This document shows positions 50,936 through 59,645 of a DNA stretch of 64,000 bases, in pieces. Source of the stretch: Aequorivita sp. H23M31 (lineage in GTDB: Bacteria > Bacteroidota > Bacteroidia > Flavobacteriales > Flavobacteriaceae); NCBI RefSeq assembly GCF_004022485.1, contig NZ_CP034951.1, positions 1,798,001 through 1,862,000 on the forward strand, in the 5' to 3' direction. Under the pieces are notes generated by a model that saw only the letters and a list, made by a program, of their open reading frames with translations, did no database searches and had not been told where the DNA came from. A program made the translations under genes and the position numbers. The first letter of the stretch is position 1. Each line of letters opens with the position of its first letter.

Positions 50936-51949
50936 ATGAATCCATTTAGAAAAGATCCCTCCCAAATTATTCCTTTTAGAAGTTATGGCACTTCAAATCA
51001 TCTATATGCCAAAGGAAGGGCATTGGAAGATGAAAATATAGACCTCTCAAAAAAAGGTTTTTTAACAATGCTGTGGATCGCCTATAAACGTTTTGGCACC
51101 GTTCTAATAAAACATACCGATCTGTTGTTGACCCTTCCGAATGGACAGAAAATAGAGATCAAAACTGATAACCAAGGATATTATCTGATTGACCAGACGA
51201 TAAAGAGTTTATGGGAATTAGTTGATGCGGACGGCGTTCTATCTTATGAAATATCTTTTAATGACACTCGTCATAAAAAAAGAACATTCGGAGATAACAA
51301 GTTTAAGGGTGAGATTATGATTCCATCGGAAACGGCAAAATTCGGAGTAATCAGCGACATTGATGATACCATAATCCATACCGGACTCACTTCGCGATTT
51401 AAATGGCAAGTGATAAAAAATACCATTTTTAAAAGAGCCGAAAAACGGATACCGTTGGAAGGAGCAGCCGATTTTTACAATACACTCCATAACGGTAAAT
51501 CGGGAAATGAATGCAATCCTATCTTTTATGTAAGCCACGGCCCTTGGAATCTCTATCGATATCTGGAATTATTTTTAAAAGCCAACAAATTTCCAAAGGG
51601 TGCTATCCTACTTCGGGATTTTGTAAATCCGTTGACGAAAAGATTTCATAAAACATCAGAAAGTGAGAAGCCCGAAAAACAAAAGGAGATTTTGAACATT
51701 TTGAAAACCTATCCAAAGCTCTGCTTTATTTTAATTGGCGATAGCGGAGAGCACGATCCGGATATTTACATCGAAATTGCTGAAGCTCATCCCGAACGTA
51801 TTCTGGCTATTTATATGCGAAGTGTGAGCCACCGAAAAAAAATGATCCGGGTAAGAGGTCTTTTTAAAGAATATGAAACTGTCCCGGTTTTGTTGGTGGA
51901 AGACAGTAAGGCTGCTGTTGAACACGCAAAAGAAATGGGGTTTATTTAA
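50936..51949 (+). CDS. App1-like phosphatidate phosphatase domain protein (DUF2183)
   Basis: Protein of 337 residues with a HAD-like phosphatase domain. The DxDxT nucleophile motif is DIDDTIIHTG near residue 142, and YVSHGPWNLY and LIGDSGEHDPDIYIEIA follow at the expected spacing of the App1 family, which includes yeast phosphatidate phosphatase App1. The N-terminal part (about 1-130) is beta-rich and of unknown role. There is no signal peptide, so the protein should be cytosolic. The following region is a repeat field. Confidence 0.88.
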   Translation: MNPFRKDPSQIIPFRSYGTSNHLYAKGRALEDENIDLSKKGFLTMLWIAYKRFGTVLIKHTDLLLTLPNGQKIEIKTDNQGYYLIDQTIKSLWELVDADGVLSYEISFNDTRHKKRTFGDNKFKGEIMIPSETAKFGVISDIDDTIIHTGLTSRFKWQVIKNTIFKRAEKRIPLEGAADFYNTLHNGKSGNECNPIFYVSHGPWNLYRYLELFLKANKFPKGAILLRDFVNPLTKRFHKTSESEKPEKQKEILNILKTYPKLCFILIGDSGEHDPDIYIEIAEAHPERILAIYMRSVSHRKKMIRVRGLFKEYETVPVLLVEDSKAAVEHAKEMGFI

Positions 51950-51954
51950 AATCA

Positions 51955-52075
51955 GCCTTGGAACCACGAACCCCAGCCTGACACGATTTTTCACCGGGAA
52001 CCGCTTCGCTAGACGAATCACGACTCTTTGAATCACGAGACACGATTTCTTTGAATCACGAAAAAATGATCGATA
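51955..52075 (+). repeat. GAATCACGA-type repeats, left side
   Basis: Degenerate copies of GAATCACGA(C/G) and GACACGATT occur between 51955 and 52075 (for example AGACGAATCACGAC at 52012-52025, and TTTGAATCACGAG and TTTGAATCACGAAA just after). They are reverse complements of the CGTGATTC units on the far side of the DUF2442 pseudogene. Confidence 0.6.
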
Positions 52076-52096
52076 GAAAACAAAATAATTGTACTG

Positions 52097-52394
52097 TTAG
52101 AAGTTTATCCGAAAAACTAATTCATACTTTCTCTTTTCTAAGCTTTTGTTTTGTCTGACGGTAAGTTCATATAAGAATTCTGGAGCAAACCCGAAATCAT
52201 TTGGCCATACAATTGTCCAATTATCCAAACTAAATTTCTTGAAATAATCCTTGTTTTTAAGTGGCTCAAAAACTTTTCTTGAATCATTTAAAATGGAACT
52301 TTCCAAATCTACGATCCCGCTTTCTCCATTATCAAAAAAGAATATGGATTTTGAAATTTTCTAAAAATTTTGCTTTTACAACGCTAATAATCAT
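52097..52394 (-). pseudogene. DUF2442 domain protein, frameshifted
   Basis: Read on the minus strand from ATG at 52394 the frame gives VVKAKFLENFKIHILF and then meets a stop within a run of six A residues on the plus strand (52334-52339). Skipping one base there continues as DNGESGIVDLES, KVFEPLKNKDYFKKF and WTIVWPNDFGFAPEFLYEL, the DUF2442 core, and on to the C-terminus. A single-base insertion in a homopolymer explains it, by mutation or sequencing error. The restored protein has about 98 residues. DUF2442 proteins are usually antitoxin-like partners or unknown; no partner gene is visible here. Confidence 0.75.
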
Positions 52395-52440
52395 TGTTCA
52401 ACTTTTTTATTCCAACGGATTTATTTAAAATATTCTTGAA
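52395..52440. other. Short AT-rich spacer
   Basis: AT-rich spacer immediately upstream of the DUF2442 remnant, which would hold its promoter. Nothing recognisable. Confidence 0.3.
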
Positions 52441-53008
52441 TCACGAATCAGGACCGCTTGCTCCTCCGCTAAAGCTAGGCGGCACGCGGACGCTAGACGA
52501 ATCACGACTTCTTGAACCACGACACACAACCGTCCTTTGCACGAAACACGACTAAATGGAATCGACACGCGAGAATATTGCGTGGGTCATTCGTACGCTA
52601 TGAAAATAAAGAAAGCCTTTACTTTAAAAAGTCATGATTCAAATCGTGATGCTTCAAATTGTCCTGTTTCCTGCCTCCCTTTAGTCCTGTTTCCAAAAGT
52701 CGTGTTTCAAATCGTCGTGATTCCATACGTCCTCCTATCCGCCCCTCTTTTGTCGCAAACCTAAAAGTCGTGATTCCCTTTAAGTCGTGATTCAAATCGT
52801 CGTCATTCCATACGTCCCTTTTTCCGCCTCTCTTTTGTCGCAAACCAAATAGTCATGATTCCCTTAAGTCGTGATTCAAAACGTCGTGATTCAAAACGTC
52901 GTGATTCAAAACGTCGTGTTTCTATACGTCCCTTTTTTCGTCTCTCTTTTGTCGTAAACTAATCGTCGTGATTCCCTTAAGTCGTGATTCAAAACGTCCA
53001 GACCCCAA
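52436..53008. repeat. Nested repeat field with GTCGTGATTCAAAAC units
   Basis: The first part (52436-52560) repeats GAATCACGA and GACACGA units and a copy of GCTAGACGAATCACGAC also found at about 52008-52025. The second part (52619-53005) consists of CGTCGTGATTCAAA units; at 52869-52915 three contiguous copies of about 15 bases follow one another. Larger units of roughly 110-130 bases recur, each with CCATACGTCC or CTATACGTCC, then CTCTTTTGTCG and AAAC, near 52720-52760, 52800-52850 and 52920-52965. No gene is supported. Confidence 0.75.
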
Positions 53009-53019
53009 AAAGTCAATTC

Positions 53020-55056
53020 CTATTTTCCTTTCTCAAAATATCGATAAATGGCCAATTGCGATTGCACCTTCTTCTCCGAATTCCGAACGTATTCGTTTTT
53101 CTGTTCAGCATCTATAATTCGGGCTTTTACGTTATCTGCCAATTCGATGTTTATCACATCCTGAATGGTTTTCTTGTGGTCTTCATCCAAAATCGGTGTC
53201 ACCACTTCAATTCGATGGGTAAGATTTCGGGTCATCCAATCGGCAGAACCTATAAAAATTTCAGGATTGCCGTCATTTCCAAATATATAAATCCGACCGT
53301 GCTCAAGAAAACGGTCAACGATACTGGTTATATAGATGTTTTCACTTTGGCCGGTAATTCCTGGCACCAGAGAGCAGATTCCACGGATCAACAACCTTAT
53401 TTTTACACCGGCATTGCTCGCTTTGTAGAGTTCTTTAATCATCTCCTTATCCTCAAGACTGTTCATTTTTAGAATAATAGAAGCCTCTTTTTTATCATTT
53501 GCTAAGGCAATTTCTCTTTCTACCAATTCCGTAAATCTAAGACGGGCAGAAAAAGGGGAAACCAAAAGTTCTTTTGTTTTTGGAACCATTATCTTCTTCT
53601 CCAAAACCATGAAAACCCTCTTAACATCCTTCGTGATTTTTTTATTGAAAGTCATTAATCCGAAATCCGTGTAGAGCTCAGCGGTATTTTCATTGAAATT
53701 TCCCGTTGCAATGTAAGCGTACCGTTTTACTTTCCCGTCACATTTCTTTTCGATATACAGAATTTTTGAATGTACCTTAATATCAGGATAACTATAAATT
53801 ACCTTAACTCCGTTTTCTTTAAAAATCTCACCCCATTTTAGATTATTATCTTCGTCAAAACGGGCTTTTACTTCCATAAAAACAGTAACGTCCTTTCCAT
53901 TCTTTGCGGCCTTGACAATCGCTTTATTAAGAGCGGATTCTGATGCCGTTCGGTAAATAGTTAATTTAATGGTTGTAACATCTTCATCTGAAGCTGCTTC
54001 CTCCAGCAATCTAATTACCGGCGCAAAACTTTGATAAGGATAATGCAAAAGTTGATCTTTCTTTTCAATAGTTTCAAAAATCGAATCTGCCTTACTTAAA
54101 ACAGGGTGTGGAAGAGGTGTTAATTTTGGTAATTCCAGATTCTGTTGTGTAGGATTTGGAAAAGACATAAAGTCTTTAAAATTGTGATAGCGTCCACCCA
54201 GGACGATGTCCATATGCGAAACATCCAATACCTTTTTTAAAATTTCCTGAAACGATTCGGGCATTCTAGAATCGATTAAAATCCGCGTGGCTTGTCCCGT
54301 ATCTCGTCGGGGAAGGGCAGCTTTTATTTTTTCCATCAGGTTGCCAGAATATTCATCTTCAATATAAAGTTCGGCATCCCGAGAAATCTTTATGGAATAA
54401 AAGACCATTTTTTTGTCTTCGGAAAATTCCCTTTCCAAATTATATTTTAAAATATCATCGATAAAACTGAGTTCAAAATTTTTTCCATCTTCCGAAGGAA
54501 ATACAAAAAACCTTGGAACCGATTCCGGAATTTCTACGATGGAATATTCTCTATTGGCAGTTTCTCCGGAGAGATATAAAGTTTCATTTTTCACAAAAAC
54601 TTCATGTTTCTCTTTGGCAGAAAAACTTTTTACTTCAATAATATCCCTAAGGGATTCTTCGTAATACACCGAAGCAATTTTCTTTTGATTTTCAGAAAAC
54701 CCTTCATAAGGAACCAAATGAATATCGTGCTCTGCTAATTGAGGAATTATTTTCTCATTAAAAATCCTTCCGAACTCCTTTTGCTGAATATCTACTTGCA
54801 GTTTTATTTCCTTTAAAACCCGATTGGGCTTGGTAACCAGTTTTTTTCTAAGTGATTTGTCCAGTCGTTTTATTTGTCGGATATCCGAAACACGTACCCG
54901 AAAAAATTCATCTAAGTTAGAGGAAAAAATAGCCAGAAATTTGATCCGCTCATACAACGGATTACGCTCATCGGCGGCTTCCTGTAAAACGCGATGATTA
55001 AAACGCAGCCAGGAGAGATCGCGATGATAAAACTTATTGTTATAGAGTGATGCCAT
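53020..55056 (-). CDS. ppk1: Polyphosphate kinase 1
   Basis: Makes long-chain polyphosphate from ATP at the inner face of the membrane. Protein of 678 residues, within the normal PPK1 size. The N-terminal domain starts with FYHRDLSWLRFNHRVLQEA; the two C-terminal phospholipase-D-like domains carry the catalytic His in KVHSKILYIEKK near 430 and the second site HGRIYIFGNDGNPEIFIGSADWM near 590. The upstream side has a short AT-rich leader and its downstream end abuts the repeat field. No exopolyphosphatase gene is adjacent. Confidence 0.95.
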   Translation of the reverse strand: MASLYNNKFYHRDLSWLRFNHRVLQEAADERNPLYERIKFLAIFSSNLDEFFRVRVSDIRQIKRLDKSLRKKLVTKPNRVLKEIKLQVDIQQKEFGRIFNEKIIPQLAEHDIHLVPYEGFSENQKKIASVYYEESLRDIIEVKSFSAKEKHEVFVKNETLYLSGETANREYSIVEIPESVPRFFVFPSEDGKNFELSFIDDILKYNLEREFSEDKKMVFYSIKISRDAELYIEDEYSGNLMEKIKAALPRRDTGQATRILIDSRMPESFQEILKKVLDVSHMDIVLGGRYHNFKDFMSFPNPTQQNLELPKLTPLPHPVLSKADSIFETIEKKDQLLHYPYQSFAPVIRLLEEAASDEDVTTIKLTIYRTASESALNKAIVKAAKNGKDVTVFMEVKARFDEDNNLKWGEIFKENGVKVIYSYPDIKVHSKILYIEKKCDGKVKRYAYIATGNFNENTAELYTDFGLMTFNKKITKDVKRVFMVLEKKIMVPKTKELLVSPFSARLRFTELVEREIALANDKKEASIILKMNSLEDKEMIKELYKASNAGVKIRLLIRGICSLVPGITGQSENIYITSIVDRFLEHGRIYIFGNDGNPEIFIGSADWMTRNLTHRIEVVTPILDEDHKKTIQDVINIELADNVKARIIDAEQKNEYVRNSEKKVQSQLAIYRYFEKGK

Positions 55057-55191
55057 AAATTTCCGCTAAGACGGATATCTCGTTTAAGGTAAATTCGTAA
55101 TCCTTCAAAGGAAATGATTTATGGCGGAAAGTGCTGTTTTGGAAATGTTAAGGTTTGGACGTTACAAAAATTGGAATGGATTTCGCGTCGA

Positions 55192-55806
55192 TTAAAATAA
55201 CCCATGCAACTGAGCATCTATTCTATTTATCACTTCTCCCAGATGTTCAGGATCATCGACGAAATTGATGGTATCCACATCAAAAATTATAAGGTTTCCC
55301 TTGTCGTAACCATGGACCCAAGCTTCGTAACGCTCGTTTAACCGACTGAGATAATCGATGCTAATTGAAGTCTCGTATTCTCTACCTCTATTGTGAATTT
55401 GCTTAACCAAATTGGGGATGCTGCTTCTAAGATATATCAGTAAATCCGGAGCTTTGGTTACACTTTCCATCAATTCAAAAAGAGAACGATAATTTTCAAA
55501 GTCACGATTAGTCATCAAGCCCATTGCGTGAAGGTTTGGTGCAAAAATATAGGCGTCCTCGTAAATAGTTCGATCCTGAATTACATCCTTTCCTTTTTCA
55601 CGGATTTCGAGAATCTGACGGAAACGACTGTTCAAAAAATATATTTGAAGGTTGAATGACCATCGCTCCATCTGATTGTAAAAGTCGTCGAGATAAGGAT
55701 TGTCATCCACCTCCTCATAATGGGGCTGCCATTTATAATGTTTTGCCAATAAACGTGTAAGAGTAGTTTTACCGGAACCAATGTTTCCTGCAATCGCAAC
55801 ATGCAT
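55192..55806 (-). CDS. Deoxynucleoside kinase
   Basis: Phosphorylates deoxynucleosides with ATP in the salvage pathway. The 204 residues are the usual dNK length. The P-loop IAGNIGSGKTTLTR is near residue 6, the substrate-binding ERWSFNLQIYFLNSRF and the DRTIYEDAYIF motif near 100-108 and RGREYETSISIDYL near 150 follow, the last containing the LID Arg residues. The substrate base preference cannot be read from the sequence. It follows the gene for a secreted unknown by two bases on the same strand, so the two are probably co-transcribed. Confidence 0.93.
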   Translation of the reverse strand: MHVAIAGNIGSGKTTLTRLLAKHYKWQPHYEEVDDNPYLDDFYNQMERWSFNLQIYFLNSRFRQILEIREKGKDVIQDRTIYEDAYIFAPNLHAMGLMTNRDFENYRSLFELMESVTKAPDLLIYLRSSIPNLVKQIHNRGREYETSISIDYLSRLNERYEAWVHGYDKGNLIIFDVDTINFVDDPEHLGEVINRIDAQLHGLF

Positions 55807-55808
55807 AT

Positions 55809-56609
55809 TTATTCTTTCTTAGGAAGGGTTAGTGTAAAAGTGTGCAAATTTTTGCCGTCATAAATATAAAGGAATTCGTTGGTAAGCTGCAAATCCTTTA
55901 TTGTGATTTCCGGAAGCTCCAGCTTTACCGCCTCTTGCAATATTTCTCCATTTCGTTTAGCGAAATCAGGAATATAAAAAAGCTTATTTTCCTTCAATGC
56001 AACTAGATTTTCGTTCAGTTGGACTATTTTCTCATAGCCTTCATTTGGTATTTCATTCAGAAGACTTCCATAAACATTAAAGGCGCGTAATTTTTTTGGC
56101 GTAAGCGTAAAGCAATAATTAAGATTACTAGTCTGAGACAGCAGTTTTCCTGGGAAGGGTTGGGAGACTACCATCTGCATATTTGTTCTATAATTGTAAA
56201 TCTCCAATTGTTGGGTATCCATATTAAAAACCCACAAACTATTATTGCCGGCATTGGTGGCTGCACTTACATTAATAAAATCGCGAAGATTGTTAAAACT
56301 TATGCGTTCAATTTCGTTTAGTTTGTTATCGAGGAGCACCACGGTATTTGTATCCTGAAAAAAAGCTACAACTTTTAAGGGATTTATAATATCAACGGAA
56401 GTCAATCTGCCCAATTGCAAAGCGTTATAAACAAAATTGCCATCCTTCCCTAGTTTGTTGAGAACTCGGTCTTTTAAAAAGTAGGTATTTTTGAAGTTGT
56501 CAACGCCTATGAAGCGATCCATGGTCACCGGAATTGTTTCCTTTATTGCCACAGTTTGGGCGCCTCCTATCTGGGGAAATATCAACAATAGAAATAAATA
56601 TCGAAACAT
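55809..56609 (-). CDS. Secreted beta-rich protein, hypothetical
   Basis: From the ATG at 56609 a 266-residue protein begins MFRYLFLLLIFPQIGGAQ, a clean signal peptide; an in-frame start further upstream (56714) only adds unrelated residues. The remainder has repeating beta-strand segments with a six- to seven-blade propeller-like look (VVLLDNKLNEIERISF, SLWVFNMDTQQLEIYNY, LYIYDGKNLHTFTL), but no named family was recognised. It lies directly before the deoxynucleoside kinase on the minus strand, two bases apart. Function unknown. Confidence 0.72.
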   Translation of the reverse strand: MFRYLFLLLIFPQIGGAQTVAIKETIPVTMDRFIGVDNFKNTYFLKDRVLNKLGKDGNFVYNALQLGRLTSVDIINPLKVVAFFQDTNTVVLLDNKLNEIERISFNNLRDFINVSAATNAGNNSLWVFNMDTQQLEIYNYRTNMQMVVSQPFPGKLLSQTSNLNYCFTLTPKKLRAFNVYGSLLNEIPNEGYEKIVQLNENLVALKENKLFYIPDFAKRNGEILQEAVKLELPEITIKDLQLTNEFLYIYDGKNLHTFTLTLPKKE

Positions 56610-56814
56610 ATTTAATTGATTAAAGGCAAAGATACCTCTTACCCATAGAAGTCGAAATGATTTTGGAGAGTTTTGAAAATTATTCTGACGGCGAAGTTGA
56701 CACCAAACAACCAATCACTAAAAAGCAGTTGCCTAAAATCCAAAATAGTTTTAAGTTGCAGCTACACTTGTAATTTAAACAAAAGAGATAAGAACATTTT
56801 AATCATAAAAAATT

Positions 56815-57615
56815 ATGTTGAAGCACTTATACCTTACAATAATTATTTCACTCCTCGCCTGTTACGGATTCGCTCAACAAATAAGCGGTAGTGCTTTCTA
56901 CACCTCCATGTATAAAGAAGATGAGCCAAAATTTGATGAGGAGGAGATGGAAGACCCCCTTACTCAGGCCCTTGCAGAACAATTAAAAAAGGGATTCCTT
57001 GATGAATATGAGCTCCAATTTAATCAAGAAGAATCCATTTTTAAGAAAATCCCAAAATTGGAAAAACCAGATCCAAATAAAGGAGGGATATCAATATCAA
57101 TGTCCTTGATGGGAGAAAACGAAATTTTGTATAAGAATATAAAGGAAAACAAATTGATCAATGAAAAGGAATTATATGGAAAACCGTTTTTGATTCAAGA
57201 TACCATTGAAATCAGGGATTGGAAATTGAGTAAGGAAAGCAAAACTATTGGAGAATACGTATGCTTTAAAGCTACTTATCTTCCTCCTAGCCTCAGCGGG
57301 GATAAGGATAATGAGGAGAATTCTTCAACTCACTCGGAAACCAAGGAAGAAGAGATTATTGCGTGGTACACTCCACAGATTCCCGTTAAAAATGGCCCCA
57401 AGAATTATGGTGGTTTGCCCGGCTTGATCTTGGAAGTACAGGAGGGAAAATTAATTTTTCTCTGTACAAAAATTGTACTAAGCCCCAAAGAACCAATGGG
57501 AATCATAAAACCATCCAAAGGGAAAAAAGTAAGCCAAAAAGAATTCGATGCCATTTTAGAGAAAAAGAATGAAGAAATGAGGGAAAACTTTAAAACCCGA
57601 AAACGGAGAGAGTAA
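56815..57615 (+). CDS. GLPGLI family protein, first of three
   Basis: Protein of 266 residues with signal peptide ending GFAQ. Family core: ISGSAFYTSM near the start, FNQEESIFKKIPK, YGKPFLIQDTIEIRDWKL, KTIGEYVCFKATYLPP, then AWYTPQIPVKNGPKNYGGLPGLILE, which holds the GLPGLI signature, and a Cys near FLCTKIVLSP. The C-terminus is charged (EKKNEEMRENFKTRKRRE). GLPGLI proteins are secreted, of unknown function, and often lie beside TonB-dependent receptors. It starts a same-strand series with two paralogues and a receptor. Confidence 0.93.
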   Translation: MLKHLYLTIIISLLACYGFAQQISGSAFYTSMYKEDEPKFDEEEMEDPLTQALAEQLKKGFLDEYELQFNQEESIFKKIPKLEKPDPNKGGISISMSLMGENEILYKNIKENKLINEKELYGKPFLIQDTIEIRDWKLSKESKTIGEYVCFKATYLPPSLSGDKDNEENSSTHSETKEEEIIAWYTPQIPVKNGPKNYGGLPGLILEVQEGKLIFLCTKIVLSPKEPMGIIKPSKGKKVSQKEFDAILEKKNEEMRENFKTRKRRE

Positions 57616-57762
57616 TTACTCTTGAAGATGTAAGTCGCGCTAATTCTAGGCAGTGTATTTGCAGCGGTAGCCGCAAAAGTAGCGGCAGTTATTAAGGATG
57701 GATTTCATGTATATTTGTTTCCATCCATAAAAAACTCTCAAATTCACTAAAATACACATTGT

Positions 57763-58650
57763 ATGAAAGCATTTATAACCTTGCTCTTCCTTATTTTTTC
57801 ACTGCAAAACTTCGCCCAAAACATTAGTGGTCAGGCCTATTATCAATCTAAAAATGCATTGGACTTTGATGTTTCCGACACAAAATCGCAACTATCGGAG
57901 GATGTGAAAAAGACGATCCTCGACGGAATGAAAAGCATGCTGGAAAACACTTTTATCCTCACTTTCAATAAGGAAGAATCCATTTATAGGGAAGAAGAAA
58001 AACTAGATGCTAATCCCGCATACGCCGGAATGAAAATGATGATGGGCAGTTTTATGCCGGGACCGATGTATAAGAATCTCAAAACTGGTAAAATGCTGGA
58101 GGAAAACGAATTCTTCGGAAAGCAATTTTTGGTTACCGATACTATTCAGAAATTAGATTGGAAGCTTGAAAAGGAATCCAAACAAATTGGTCAATATGTG
58201 GTATTTAAAGCCACTGCTATCAAAAAAATAGACCCGAATGATTTCCTAATGGCACGACCCAAGAAAAAAGACTCATCGGCAAATGAGGCAAAAGATGAAA
58301 AAGAAAAAAACGCAGATAATAAGAAAAATGAAATCCCAGATCCTATGGATATGATCGAAATCCCAGAAGAGATTGAAATTACTGCCTGGTACACGCCACA
58401 AATCCCCGTTAGCAATGGTCCTGGAGAATATGGAGGACTTCCAGGATTGATAATGGAATTGAGCTTTTATAAAACCACGATTCTCTGTTCAAAAATTGTA
58501 ATGAATCCGAAGGCGGCAGAAAAAATTGAAGCACCAAAAAAAGGAAAAGAAGTTTCCAGAGAGGAATACACTAAGATCGTAAAGGAAAAGACCGAAGAGC
58601 TCCGGGAGAATTTTAGGAATATGGGTGGTAGACGTGGAAGTGGATTCTAA
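57763..58650 (+). CDS. GLPGLI family protein, second of three
   Basis: Protein of 295 residues, signal peptide ending NFAQ. It keeps the same core as the first (FNKEESIYREEEKL, FFGKQFLVTDTIQKLDWKL, QIGQYVVFKAT, AWYTPQIPVSNGPGEYGGLPGLIME, ILCSKIVMNP). An insert of about 40 residues rich in Lys, Asp, Glu and Asn (residues 170-205) lies before the GLPGLI region and is absent in the other two. A 146-base gap separates it from the first copy. Followed by a GAAATC simple repeat and the third copy. Confidence 0.93.
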   Translation: MKAFITLLFLIFSLQNFAQNISGQAYYQSKNALDFDVSDTKSQLSEDVKKTILDGMKSMLENTFILTFNKEESIYREEEKLDANPAYAGMKMMMGSFMPGPMYKNLKTGKMLEENEFFGKQFLVTDTIQKLDWKLEKESKQIGQYVVFKATAIKKIDPNDFLMARPKKKDSSANEAKDEKEKNADNKKNEIPDPMDMIEIPEEIEITAWYTPQIPVSNGPGEYGGLPGLIMELSFYKTTILCSKIVMNPKAAEKIEAPKKGKEVSREEYTKIVKEKTEELRENFRNMGGRRGSGF

Positions 58651-58653
58651 AAA

Positions 58654-58697
58654 GAAATTGAAATCGAAATCGAAATCGAAATTCAAAGTGAAATTGT
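58654..58697 (+). repeat. GAAATC hexanucleotide repeat
   Basis: Three contiguous GAAATC units and degenerate neighbours between the second and third GLPGLI genes. A similar stretch occurs after the TonB receptor at 62369-62426. Confidence 0.65.
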
Positions 58698-58738
58698 AAC
58701 CAAAAATTTAAGAGAAATCTTCTCTGCCGTCTTTGCGC

Positions 58739-58757
58739 CCCTGCCCGTCCGGCAGGC
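58739..58757 (+). repeat. CTGCC/GGCAG short hairpin
   Basis: CTGCC (58741-58745) and GGCAG (58751-58755) form a small GC-rich hairpin 30 bases before the third GLPGLI gene. This is a common flavobacterial intergenic element; no role is inferred. Confidence 0.45.
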
Positions 58758-58785
58758 GGATCTGCAGTAAAATATCTTTTTTTAA

Positions 58786-59562
58786 ATGAAAAAAATCATT
58801 CCCTTTCTATTTATAATTTTCTCAATCTCCCTTTCCGCCCAAAATATAAGCGGCAAGGCATATTATAAATCCAATACCAATACTGGCAGGGATTACAGTG
58901 AAATGCCGGAGGAAAAAAGACTTCGACTTGAAAAAAGGGATAAGGAGCTTTATGAGAAAACGTATATCCTTACCTTCAACAACAAAGAATCTATTTTCAA
59001 AGAAGAAGAAACCCTAAAAGATCCACGAACTTCAGCATATATGATGGGAGTTTTTTCAGCTATGAGAAGTTATATCATCAAAAGCATCTTTAAGAATCTG
59101 GAGACCAGGAGAATTATCGAAGAAAGGGAATTCTTGGGAAAAAAGTTTCTTATTGATGACACGCTGACAAATATAGATTGGCAACTAGAAAAAGAATCCA
59201 AACAAATTGGAGAGCATATTGTTTTTAAGGCCACCGCGACAATAAAAGTTGATTTGAATGATTACCGTACGCAAATTTCAACACCTCAAGATTCAGTAGA
59301 GACAAAAAATGAAGGGATTTTTATAGCGACTGCGTGGTACACTCCACAGATTCCAGTTTCAAATGGTCCTGACGAATATTCGGGATTACCGGGACTGATT
59401 ATGGAACTCAATGTAGGACGAACAACCTTCCTATGTTCCAAAATTATTTTATATAATGAAAATAAAGTCAAAATTAATCCTCCCAAAAAAGGGGAAGTTG
59501 TCACTTATGAAAAATTTGAGAAGATTGTAGCCCTTAAAAAAGAGGAGTTAGAGAAGAATTAA
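58786..59562 (+). CDS. GLPGLI family protein, third of three
   Basis: Protein of 258 residues with signal peptide ending LSAQ. It repeats the family core: ISGKAYYKSNTN, FNNKESIFKEEETL, FLGKKFLIDDTLTNIDWQL, QIGEHIVFKATATI, AWYTPQIPVSNGPDEYSGLPGLIME and FLCSKIILYN. The GLPGLI signature reads SGLPGLI here. The three copies differ mainly in length of the mid-region. It lies 83 bases before the TonB-type receptor gene. Confidence 0.93.
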   Translation: MKKIIPFLFIIFSISLSAQNISGKAYYKSNTNTGRDYSEMPEEKRLRLEKRDKELYEKTYILTFNNKESIFKEEETLKDPRTSAYMMGVFSAMRSYIIKSIFKNLETRRIIEEREFLGKKFLIDDTLTNIDWQLEKESKQIGEHIVFKATATIKVDLNDYRTQISTPQDSVETKNEGIFIATAWYTPQIPVSNGPDEYSGLPGLIMELNVGRTTFLCSKIILYNENKVKINPPKKGEVVTYEKFEKIVALKKEELEKN

Positions 59563-59645
59563 GAGTAAAATAATTGGTGATTGGAAATACCTCTCGCCCC
59601 ATCCCATTTCCGTAAACTCGGAAACCTTTGATTAAAAAATATAAA

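Noticed and set aside
52436..53008. Possible CRISPR array in the repeat field
   Set aside because: The repeats are of about 15 bases, run contiguously in places, and have no regular unique spacers of 30-40 bases. No cas gene is nearby.
55809..56714. Longer form of the secreted unknown (from 56714)
   Set aside because: The extra 35 residues precede a proper signal peptide at 56609 and look like translated spacer.
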